Part shown: positions 39,088 through 51,000 of the stretch, in pieces
How positions within the stretch are numbered: position 1 is the stretch's first letter
How the letters are laid out: each line of letters starts with the position of its first letter
NCBI GenBank assembly: GCA_008973525.1
Contig: WACJ01000353.1
Coordinates: forward strand, 124,001 to 188,000
Length of the DNA stretch: 64,000 bases
Source: Stenopsyche tienmushanensis
Taxonomy: Eukaryota > Arthropoda > Insecta > Trichoptera > Stenopsychidae
Reading direction: 5' to 3'
Translations under genes and position numbers: made by a program
The notes under the pieces: generated by a model
Database searches by the model: none
Seen by the model: the letters and a program-made list of their open reading frames with translations, nothing else
Told to the model about the DNA's origin: nothing

Positions 39088-42000
39088 GTGAGCGGACGCC
39101 GCGCGCTCCTATCTACATTTTATTATCTCGTTTTTTCAATCCGTGAAAAAATTGTTACGGATGCAATTTGGAAAATTAAAAATCACCGAAGAGAGTAAAT
39201 TTTCAAAATATTTTCACAACCATCTGTCGGAGAAACGCTCAACTTGGCCGTTCTCGGATTCATCCGAGATTCGAACCGTTTTCGTTTTCCACATTTTCCA
39301 CCGAATTTTCCGGCAGATGTCGAGCTTGCAATTAAGCGGCTCGAATAACAGTCGTTCTGTTTCCTATGAAACACAATCTATGGAAATATTTTTACAAAAA
39401 GCTTACATTGAGCATTAAGCACAATCAACCGTTCATTTCAACCGAACGACTTTGATCGTCAAAATTCATTTTCGTCAATCTGCAATCGTACAATCTAGTC
39501 ATTAACATTTTTTGCATATTTAAGAAGATGATTTTGATGAATTTTGGAGTCTTCGATAATGACCGTAAATAAAAAACGTTGCTACGTAAACCTGTTTTTT
39601 ACGGTTCACACTAAAATAAAGAAAACTGCAGAGTGCTAGCACATATCGCATTTTAAAATAACGCGGACGAACGACGACGATTCATCAAATCGCTCATCTC
39701 GAACGCGGCCCTATATCCGATTGCATATTGCGCTTTGAATATTTTCAACTCGAATAAACATGTTTTTCTAAATAAACTAAACTTAGTTTTCGACTTTTCA
39801 TGTCGAAAACGAAAAACGGAAAAGCGAGCGAGCGCCACCGGCCGACTCTTCGGATGTGCATCTTTCCCTTCGAAGACGCGATCGGAAACGCGTTTCGAAA
39901 TTTTCCGCGCTCTCCCTCCGCTCCTCCGAGGGGACACTTTTCGGATCTTCGCCCTTCGCGCGCGGACGGATTCGGGGGGCGCAGGAGCGAGGGCACGGGG
40001 CCACGAGGACACGGGGGCACGGGAGCACGGGAGCGCGGGAAAGCGGGAACGCGCCTATCGATCGGCGGGGAGCCGCGCGCACCCGACCCTTTTCGGCGCC
40101 GACCGTCCGATCGGACTCGTCTTTTCGAAATGCTCCCTTTCGGCCCTCGAGGACCCCTCCGGCCTCCGCGCGAGGCGGAGGGGCGGACCCCCCCCCCCCG
40201 GGGTCGCCGCTCTCGGGCAGCGGCCGAACGGAGCGAGTCTCGACCGCCGGCGGCCCCCGGCCGGCGCCTCCGCCCCCGCCCCCGCCCCGTCGGCCGCCCC
40301 GGCCGCCGATCCGCCGGCCCCGTCGGCGGCCGGCGGGCGACCGGAGGCGGTCGCGGGGCCCGAGAGAGCGAACGGAAGAAGGGAAAATATTCTCGTTTGA
40401 AAATTTTTCAAACGGCGGGAAAGATGCGGCAAAAAATCCCGGCCGGCGAACGGGGGCCGGGCGAGCGGCCGGGGGGGCCCGCGGGCCCCCGCCGCGCCGG
40501 GGGAGCGCCCCCCGGGAGGCTCCGCGGGAGGCTCCGCGGCCGGGTTGCCAGGGCGGAAAAGCGCCGACGGCGGCGGGAGACCGAGTGGCAACCCCGACGG
40601 GGCCGTAGTGCGGGGCTTCAGTGGCGCGCGCGCCTTGGCAGCGGCAGCCGCCGGGATGAGTCCCCCGCGCGACGGCCGACCGGCCGTCTGAGGCCATGCC
40701 CGCCCGGACCCCGCGCCTAAACCCTACGGACACGGTACGAGCGCGGGCCCCGCGGGGGCCCGGCGCCCCCGCGGGCTCCGCCGGGAGCCCCGCGACCCCC
40801 GCCGCCGGGGACGCGCCGACCGCCGCGGGAGAGCGGGCCCCGCGGCCCGCCGCCGCCGCCGGGAGCCCCGGGAGCCCCCGCCGGGTCGGCCCGCGCCGAT
40901 CCGCAGCCCCCGTCCCGCCCCTCCTCTCCGCCGCGCCGTCGCCGAGGCGCCCGGGGCCCGCGGACGCGGGGCGCCGACGCGCGGAGGCCGGACGGGGCCT
41001 CCGCTCCGCCGGACCCCCGGGGACGCCGCCCCCGCGCGGGGGCCCCCCCCGCGGGGGAGAGGCCGCCTCGGAACGCCGACCGCGGAGCTTGTCGCCGTTG
41101 CCGCCGGATGTCGCGACGGTCGTGTTGTCTAAATTTATTTACACCCCGTCGGAAAATGGATTTTCCTGCCGCCGGCGAACGACCGGAGCCGGCGTCGCCG
41201 CGGGGGCCCGCGCGCCGGGGCCGGCCCGGGTCCGCGGGGGGAGATCCGCGCCCGCGGGCCCCGGCGGCGGCGCCCGCGGTCGACCGCCGGGGCGACCGGC
41301 GGGAGGCTCCCGGGGCGCCGGGACGGCGGGAGGGCGGACGCCCCGGCCGTCGCCCCCGCCGGCCTTCCGGCGGGCCGGCCCTCCCGCTGGCCGGGTCGAG
41401 CCCGACTCGGATCGCCCTGGGCTCCCGCGCGCCCCCGAGGTCTCGCCCGGGGCGCCCCCGGCCGTCGCGGGAGGCGCTCCGCCCTCCGCCGAAGCCGGAC
41501 TCCGGAGACGGCGGAGCCGGGACCGCGGACCCCCTCCGCGGAGGGCCTCCCTCGACCGAGGGAGGAGGCCCCGCGACGGAGCCCCCCGGGGTCGCCGGTC
41601 TCGACGTCTGCTGCGGGGCGAGGGGAGGGGGGGCTGCGTTTTGTTTGGGGCGCGCCTCGCGTGACGCGCCAACATGGCCGCCGTCGCTCGCGGTGACGTC
41701 ACGCCTTTTCCTCTTCCCGGGCCGGAGCGCGCGCAACTCTCCGCAACGGACTCCTCCCTCGCGGAGGATTCGCGCGGGAAAATCGGACCTCCGTCGGAGC
41801 CGCCGGGGCCCCCGACGAAGGCCGCCGTCCCGTCGGCGCGGATCTCGGCGATCCCGACCGGGGGAGGAGGCGACGTCGCGCGGCCGAGGGCTGTCGCGAG
41901 ACGAACTCGAAGGATGACTCGGATCGCAATTTTGAAATTCGTCCGGGAGCGAACGGGTCGGCGACCTCTCTTCCTTCCGCCCCCCTCTCTCTCGAGGATG

Positions 42001-45000
42001 TCCTCTTTTGGATCGTTTCGATCCGTTCGCATCTAAAGTGCCGATAGGTGATTTTAAGTCCGTTCTAGCGGACGAGTTGTGCGTGCGTCGTCAGCGATCG
42101 TTGCAAAAACCAGAGAAACGGTGTAGAAGAACAGTTGCGTGTGAAAAAACAACAATGACATCTCGGACGGTGAGAGGTCGTCGTCGGAGTAAATTCATTC
42201 TTTCGGGTCCATTTTAAATACGACGAAGGGCGTGCGCTCTCGAAAACGTTCTTCGATGACGAATGTGACGGATGAAGCTAATATTTGTTACAAAAATGTG
42301 GGTCAATAATGAAAGGTATGAATGGGAGGCCGGGCTGGAAGGAAGGGCCACGTGCGTGTGACGTCACCGCCTCTCTTCCGCCTCGAGACGGCGGGAAATT
42401 CGAGACTTCGAATTGACTCTCGTTTAGAAAATTATTCGTCGTTTTCGACGAGACGAATGTACGAATGTGTTTTCCAATTATTGAAACGTACCGGTTGATC
42501 TCGTCTTCCGTTTCGAGATTCGATATCTCGGACTCCTCCTGAAATTTTATTTCATTTCCTCGGATCCTGCGCTCGAATTCGCTCGACGATAGAAACGTGT
42601 CGACAGTTTTGTTCCATTATCTGATGCGAAAGCTGCCCTTCTAAAATATATCAATAATAGTGACTCGCTATAGCGCTCTGAAATGACGTTTGCACGGCCT
42701 GTTCAGTTTTACTAGTGGAGTTTCTTTAATTATACGATTCAGTCTCGTCTCCGGGAAGGCTTCCCGCGACTTCCTCCGTCTCTTCTGCGAGGCGCGTCTC
42801 GCGACGTCGAGTTCGAAGACGAAGTAACTTCGACGCTCACTCTTTGCTGAATTCAAATCGTCCCCCGCTACCGATTTCTTCGGAATCTTTAGAGAGCGAC
42901 CGGGGAGCTCGTAGCGCATTCGTATTTTCGACAAGGACATTGATATCTTTCCTTCTTTTGTCATTTTTTCTTTTGCTGTTTTGTCGTCGACCGAATTGCC
43001 GCTGTGCTTTTCTTTTCTTTCTCTCTCTCTCTCTTTATATAGAATAACTCAACACAACCGATGCCGAACGCGCCGTCGATTGACGTTCCTACCGGTCTCG
43101 TTTCTATTGTATTTTTCACATAACGTTATGTGTGTCGATTGTCTGTGAGCCGTACCGATAAAATAAAATATCGATCGTGCAGATGTTCTCCGACAAGACG
43201 CGCATTCGACCCTCGCGACACAGTTGTACGGTTTCATGGTAACGTCGCGTAACGCAAATCCGCGTTACGGAAGGCCGGAAGCGCATTCCGAAAGAGTATA
43301 TTCTTCATTTTTTTGACAAACAATTCGGAAAGTATGCAAACTCGTAATAAAAATTATCGCTAGCCCTTTTAATCCTACTTATTCGACTCTTTTCAGCTGG
43401 AATCTTCAACATTTTGAGATTCTTTAATATTTAAAAGTAAGCGACTGTTACACATATACTACAATTTCCCCTTCAACTTTAGACGTCTTTCCATCAAAAA
43501 TGTCAATTTTTACCAAAATATTGGGAGTACAAATTAATTCGCTCTGTTTTTTGTGGTCAAAAATGCATTTATTTCAGAACAAAATGAACGAACAGACTGT
43601 TCAGAGTGCTGTCACCTCTCAGGCAATTTTTGAATTCCATCTCGAATAAGTGTCTCGTATTTTGAGATCCAAGTTAGGAGCTAACTTTCGATCTGTGCGT
43701 CTGTCGGAACGATGTCGGCGAGTGCAGTAAAACATCCCACTCGAGAGTTTCTAAATATTTTTTTACGACTTTTGCGACACGAGGCCGAGCGTTGTCGTGC
43801 AGAAGAATGACTTTTTCGTGTCTTCGCTCGTTTTTATCAATTTTAGACCGTACCCATTGCCAGGCGACACCCACCGGATACGCGGCACGATCTCGAGGTC
43901 GACGGCGACGATCGATCGGTCCAGCCTAGTGTTTTTCTTCTCGGGGTTGTCGCGGAGCAGAGCCGTCCGAATTTTAAAAAAATAATTTTAGATGGGACGC
44001 AAAAAAAATTGCAAATTTTCATATCAAATATAGGACTATACACTCTGGATCCATTCGGCCCATTGCGATTTCACTATTACGCGGCATCAGGGTACAGAAA
44101 GGACCTAGTTTTTCAATTGATATCTGACGACGTATTCTTTGAGCATTTTCTTAGATCCCTCGAATTGCGCGGTATTAAAGCACGCACCTTCTGTGTCTGG
44201 AGGTAAATCCATCAGTGGTACGGAAATAAAAAAAGACAATTTACTGTTTTCTTCCTGACATTTGGCATATCTTCTCTGTTACTGTCTTTTCTATCTCAAG
44301 TCAATACTGCTGACGGCGATTACTTTCAAAACTGACCCAAAGCGAGTATCCTTCGTGCCGGATCTGGCTGTTTCCTTTCGTGAATGAAAATAGCTGCGCG
44401 CACTGATAAATACTTCCAAACATAGAAATTATTTCAAATGCGAATCCTCATCGCTTCGAAGAGTAATGTCTCTTCAGTTTCGATCATCGGTCCTCGCGTA
44501 CCGCTCTGGAGTGGCGTCATTGTCCGAGTGTTGTGTTCGTTTTGTCAGCTGGGTCGCAAAAATGTTCATCGCAGGCTGCGATTTCGACAGCTCCGTCGCA
44601 AAGCGTCCGTTTTTCATCCCCGACTAAAATTCGATGTAAAAAGTCTTTCTCCGTTGTCTCCGAGTCAGCTCCTCGTAAGCGAAAAATCGTTTTTCAACGT
44701 CACGTTTACGAAGCATCCGATTGCCTCGTTTTTGAATAATCTCCATGGATTTCAATCAAGCCGAATCGTTCTCGACGATTGTGCGAACTCCTCTCGCGTT
44801 TGACTCGAATCTTCGTCGAGTGAAGCCTCTCGGATTTATCGATCGGAGCGCATTGTCAACGTAGTCTTCCGCGAGCATGCGACGCGCTTCAGCTGCATTT
44901 TTCTTCCAACCGAAGTGGAAACCTAAAATCTCCCACAAGTGCTGCTCAGTTGACATAAATTTTGACATATACAACGCAGTAAAAGAAAGGTTGAAACTCG

Positions 45001-48000
45001 AAGCAATATAAAATGAATATTATTGACAGATGTCTAGACTCTCTGAAACCATCGAAATCAGCTGTCACTGTGAGATAACAGCCAGAGATGTCCTTTGAAA
45101 ACGAATCGAATAGATTTGTACTCTTAATTATACTTAATTGATCAGCTCAATTCCGAGCATTTATTTATGTCAGCGGATGCAGATTCTCTCAAAACTTTCA
45201 TATTGCGTTGCAATCAGCGAAACAATGTAAAACGATCTTCGTTCTTCGAATGACAACGAATCGGTTTTTAAAGATGTTGAAACATTTCTAGTGTTTTTTA
45301 TTCAAACACGTCTTCGCCTAACGGCATAAGTTTCCACCTAGATAATGAGAGAGCTCGTGTAATACGTTCATTTGATTTTTTAAAATCGTGTTTGAAAGCA
45401 GCGCGTTATACGAGGGCTTTTTCAGTTTCGTCTTGAAAATTGAATGAAATAAAATGTTTTCGGCAAATATTACCGCAACGACCTCTGTCCCGGTTTTCGA
45501 CCGATTTCACAGAGGGACACGGAGGGACAGAGGACTCGTCTCCCGAGCTGTGAGAGAATTAAATACAATATGTTCGAATCGATGACCTCTTTTTGGTGTT
45601 TCCGACGGTCTCTCGAACTGACTCATTTTGGCAAGGGATCAAGTGTGATACGTTTCGACCGTCCCGCAAGGAGGGGTTGATTTTAGAGCGTCGATCGAAA
45701 ATTGATCGAGGGAGGAAATAGCGCGAAGGGGGTTGCGTAAGGAGTTGGCAAGACGGTCCGGCGGCGGCGGCGGCGGCAGTCGCGCCGGAGACGCCGCGAG
45801 AGCTCCTCGGCGCGAGATCGATAGGACCGCGGGAGGATGCGGGCCGCAGTCGGCGGCGCCGGCGAGACGGGCGCCGGCCCGCCGGGCCCTCGGGACTTGA
45901 CCCACGCGCCTCTCTCCTTCAGGTTGGCCGCGGCGCAGGAGGCGGCTGTGGGGCGCGCGGCAGGTGACGCGATGGGCGGCCCGCACGCGCCGGCCGGCCC
46001 CGGGGGGCCCAGCTCGCTCTTCCTCCTCTCCGACGAGAATCCCATCAGAAGGTAAGGACGCCTCGCGCTCCGCCGGCGCGGGCGGAGACGGGCGGCCCCC
46101 GCCTCACGCGCGCCTATCTCTCCAGGTACACCAGGTTCATAATAGAGTGGCCGCCGTTCGAGTACGCCGTGCTGTTGACGATCATCGCCAACTGCGTGGT
46201 CCTGGCGCTGGAGGAGCATCTGCCGCACGGAGACAAGACCGTCCTGGCGCAGAAGCTGGTCGGTGTCGGTGTCCGCGTCCCCCCGGGCCCGCGGAGCCGC
46301 GGACCGGGGGCGACCGCGCCCGCCCGCGCTGACGACGGCCTCTCTTCTCTTTCAGGAAAAGACGGAAGTTTACTTTTTAGGAATTTTCTGCGTGGAAGCG
46401 TCCCTCAAGATCCTCGCGCTCGGCTTCGTCCTGCACAGGGGCTCGTACCTTCGCAACATCTGGAACATCATGGATTTCTTCGTCGTGGTCACCGGGTGAG
46501 TGTTCCGCTCGGACCCGGTCCGCCTTCCGGTCCCCCCGCCCCGGGCGGCTCCGGGCGAGGGGCCGCGGCGCCGGCGGGCCCTCGCGCGCGGGCCCCGCGG
46601 CGGCGCGGGGCCGCCGCCGGCGCCGCCGCCCCTCGGCGGAGGCGCGCCGGACGCCCCTCGGGGGGGAACCCGCCGGGAGCGGCGCGGGCCCCGCGCAGGC
46701 GGGGCCCCGCCGCTCCCGCGGGACTCCGAGTCGCGCCCGGCCTAGTACAGCGGGGGTCTCTGCGCCCGCTGACGGGGCAGGTCCATGACGATATTTGCAG
46801 AGAGCAACGTGGACGTCGACTTGAGAATGTTGCGATCCTTCCGAGTGCTGCGCCCCCTTAAATTGGTCTCGAGGATTCCAAGTAAGGGACAGAACGCCTC
46901 CCGTCGAGTCTCCGCTCTCTCATGTGTATATTTGATCTGTAGTGTTCAGTTAGTTCAGCTCGGCGACTAGAAGAGCGTTTCCGTTCCCGCCGGACGTAGA
47001 CGTAGACCCCGTTTTCGCCTAGAAGCGCGCGACTGCGCGCCCAGTTTCTTAGATTTCTATTCTTGCCAAGTTGCTAGTTTTGACATATTTACGTACGTTA
47101 TATACATACTTACATACATATATATTATATATATTGTTACTTTTGGAATCGATCTTTTTCAAGTAGCCCGTAGGTGGACGCTCCGATCCTAGCGATAGTC
47201 GGCGCGGTCTCAGCGCCGGATCGAACATCCTAGCTCATTCCGTAACGAGCGCCGGTAGGTGCGCGCGCGCGCGCGCGCCCCCGCGCTCCGCCCCCGGGCG
47301 CCCCGCGCGAGGGCGGCCCGCCGAGCGGAGCGCCAGCGCGCGCGCGCGCGCGCACGCGGAGGCGCGTTGACTCGTAGAGAATAGATTCGAACTAGAAAGC
47401 TTCCGACAGTGAAATTGGTAGTGGCTAGAAGTGTGTATGTTGATATCGCGCGCAGGTTCATCACGCTGTTCCCGCAGAACGGACCCGAAGTAGACCTGAG
47501 GACGCTGCGAGCCATCAGGGTGCTGAGGCCGCTCAAACTGGTCTCCGGGATACCTAGTGAGTTACGACGGGCCCCTCGGCCCCGCGCCTCGCGCCCCGCG
47601 CCGCGCCGCGACGCCCCGCTCTCCGCCTCGCCCGCGACGCGCCGCCGCTCTCCGCCCCCGCCTCGGAGGCCCGTCCCCTCGGGCCTCCGACCCCTCGGCT
47701 CCGAGGATCCCTCGGCTCCGAGGCCTCGACCGTCGCCTCGGCGACGCGCGGTCCGCCGGCCCCGCGGGACGCCGCGCGACGGGGGAGGCCCGCCTCGCCC
47801 CCTCGCGCGGCCGCCCCGCGCGGACCGGGCGCTCAGCCGGCGAACGCTCTTGCAGGTCTACAAGTGGTGCTCAAGTCCATCATCAAAGCGATGGCGCCGC
47901 TGCTGCAGATAGGGTTGTTGGTGCTCTTCGCCATCGTCATCTTTGCGATAATCGGCCTAGAATTTTACTCTGGCGCCCTCCATAAGTCGTGTTATAGCAT

Positions 48001-51000
48001 AGAAAACTTGAGTAAGTCCGACGCCCGCCGCCCTCGAGGTACGCAGGCGAGGAGCGCGCGCGCCTCAACCGTGTGCTTTGTTGTTTTTAAAGAGCAAATA
48101 GTTAAGGAAGGCGAGATGGAAACGCCGTGCAATAAAGACACGTACACTCCGCTCGGGGCCTACGTGTGCAAGTACAATAAGTCCATGTGCCTGGAGCAGT
48201 GGGAGGGACCCAACTGGGGCATCACCTCCTTCGACAACATCGGCTTCGCCATGCTCACGGTCTTTCAGTGCATCACCATGGAAGGATGGACTACTATACT
48301 CTATTGGGTACTGTGCTATGTCCGATAGGACTATCCAATATCGCATATCGTCCGTCTCCGCTCGCTCTCAACGCGCTCCTTACCTTCTTTCAGACGAACG
48401 ATGCTCTAGGCAGTGCGTTTAACTGGGTTTACTTCGTGCCTCTCATAGTGTTGGGCTCTTTTTTTATGCTCAACCTCGTTCTCGGTGTCCTCAGCGGGTG
48501 AGTTCCATTTTTTTAAACTACGACCGGCGACCCCCGGAGGCGGCCCCGCCCCGGCGAGCCTCTGTCTCCCCCGTCCGTCGATGTTCGCTTTTAATTTTTG
48601 TTCTGTATCGTTTTATGATTTGGACGCACGAAGGGAGTTCTCTAACGAGAGAGGACGGGTCGAAAGACGAGCCGAGTTTCAGAAGGAGAGGGTGCGGCAG
48701 CAGTTCTACCGAGATTTCGGGGCCTACCTCGACTGGATCGCGAGGGCAGGTACCCTCCCCGGAAGCCTCCCTCGCCCCTCGGCGGTAGCGCCTCTCGAGA
48801 GACTCGCCCTTCGCATCCTTTTCTTTTCTTTTCTTTCGCCCCGACCCGGCCCCGCCTCGCCCCGCCCCGCCCCGCCCCGCCCCGCAGAGCTAGAGGTTGC
48901 GGTACTCGATGTTGTGGCGCTTTTTCCTGACCGTTGCGAGCTAATGCCCCATTGTCATCCTCATTTTGTAGAGAATTTGCTAAGGAGAGAGAAAAAGTAG
49001 AAAATAGACAAGAATTTCTCAAATTGAGACGACAGCAGCAGCTCGAGAGAGAACTGAACGGTTACGTAGAGTGGATATGCAAAGCAGGTGAGCGCTCCCA
49101 AAGCTAATACTTAGGCTCGTTCTTTATCGCGACGACCCGCCGATTCGACGCGGTCGCGCGCGCTAGGAGTCAGTAGCCCGGTGTCGCGTCAGCCGTCTCA
49201 CTGGAGCCGTTTCCTTTTGCAGAGGAGGTCATATTAGCGGAGGAGAGGACGACGGAGGAGGAGAAGATGCACATTATCGAAGGTTAGCGCGCCCCCCTCG
49301 GTCTCGGTTCTCTCCGCGACGCGCGGCCCCGTCTCTATCGCATTCCAACTCTGCCGTTGTTTTTCAGCGAGAAGGAGAGCCGCCGCCAAGAGAAAAAAGC
49401 TCAAAAACCTAGGTAAAAGTAAGAGCACCGACACGGAAGAGGAAGAACAGGAAGAAGACTGCGGGGACGATGGTAATTTCCACTTGTTTCCGCTCTTTCC
49501 GTGCGCTCGCGTCGCCCTCGCCCTCCGCGCCTCTCTTTGCCTTATTCTCGTTCTTTACCGATTCTCACCTCTCATTTTTCTGATGTTTTTTTTTATTCCC
49601 ACGATGGTTTCAGTTCCAAAGAAAAAACACAAAGGTACGCTCGTGCAGTCTACAAACTCAGGGTATTTCTCCAATCTTTTTCATTTCTCCTAATTATTTT
49701 CCCAAAATCTATCATTGACTCTGTTCTTAGTAAAACCGCCAAACTCCATGTACTCGCAGTACTCTTTGATTTCGATCACTGCCCAGATATCGTCGCGAAC
49801 ATGCGTTTTCACACGCGGCCGCTCAGACGCGAAGGACGTCGCTCCTTCCGTGCGCCAGACTCGCTTTCCGAATCCGCCGAGAGCTGAGTGTGAAATGGTC
49901 ATGATGCGATCTCATCCTTCGACGCGTGCGTCGTCGAACGCGACAGACATACATTTTGTTTTGTTATCAACTAACACTGCAACAGAAAATATCGTATCGC
50001 CACTTGTCATGTTCCTCATTGTTTCCTTTGTTTTTTTCTTTTCTTTTCTTTTCTTTTCTAGTATTGCGTTGAGCTCGTGAAATGAAAGTAGGTTCGTTAG
50101 ACCCCTAGTTGGTTTGAGGGCTGTGCTGCATCTTGTTTACGATGCTGAAGAATCCTTCCGTTGTTTATTTTGGAACTGTATTTTGTCCGCTTCTGGTACT
50201 GAGATCACGCTCGTTTGGAATCCTCTGTATATACTCATATGCGTGCGAAGCGCCTCTCTTCGGATCCGCAGCGGCCCGGCGGCTTCCGTCCGAAGACGCG
50301 CCTTCGCCCCTCGACGTCGGAGAGGGGCGCTTCCGCGACCCCCGCTAACGCTGACGACTCCGACTGCTATTTTAGGAAAGGGGCCGAATCTCAATTTTCC
50401 CCCCGTCTTAGATTTTGTAAATACGATGCGACGAAATTCAGATTCGGCCCCTTCGACATGTATACGAAATATTTTCCTTTCAGCGATAGATACATAACGA
50501 CAGTATCTTAGAATGTTAACAATCGTAAAGGTCGTACGTTTTAACTCGTGAGACGAACCGCTCCGTCCGATGTAATCTGGCTCTCCCTCGCGGAGAGGGC
50601 GACCGTCGGGCCTCGCGTCCCGACGGAACGGAGGCCCGACGCGGACGGGGAGGCGAGTCGACGAGGAGCCCCTCGTCTTCCCGCGGCCCCGGATAACTTT
50701 GTTCCTTTGAAACGTCGGCAGGTTATCTCAAGAGCAAAGTGAGAAGCGGAGGAAAGTGCGCCGACTTCTGGCGGGCGGAAAAGAGGTTTCGATTCTGGAT
50801 ACGTCACACTGTCAAAACGCAATGGTTTTATTGGTTTGTTATCGTACTAGTGCTTTTTAATACAATTTGTGTGGCTGTCGAACATTATAACCAACCGAAA
50901 TATTTAAGCGATTTTTTGTGTAAGTATATTCCGTATTTATATATATATATCGTAGCATCGCGTCTCCGTTCCGCGTCCGCGGGGTCGGCGGGGCCCGCGG

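Larger units (their letters stand above)
39088..45922 (+). other. cac intron 1 (6.8 kb)
   Basis: Donor GTGAGC at 39088, acceptor tract TCTCTCCTTCAG ending at 45922. It contains AT-rich DNA to about 39.8 kb, then the GC island to about 42.2 kb. AT-richer DNA follows, then a mariner remnant at 43521-45126. Open frames over the GC island run on several frames at once, as expected from composition alone, and I do not call genes there. Confidence 0.7.

Noticed and set aside
39798..42036. Several overlapping open frames of 200-340 codons on both strands in the GC island
   Set aside because: They run in many frames at once, consist of Arg, Pro, Gly and Ala, and have no domain or splice logic. Stop codons are simply rare at this GC content.
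49730..49890. Possible cac exon after GTTCTTAG at about 49730 ([12 protein letters not shown])
   Set aside because: It is open in the right phase but lacks a convincing donor and any similarity to known cac loops. Left as unsupported.
50374..50511. Possible extra cac exon after a TGCTATTTTAG acceptor
   Set aside because: The frame gives no cac-like sequence, and the authentic continuation (YLKSK...[11 protein letters not shown]) is found at 50722 with matching phase.
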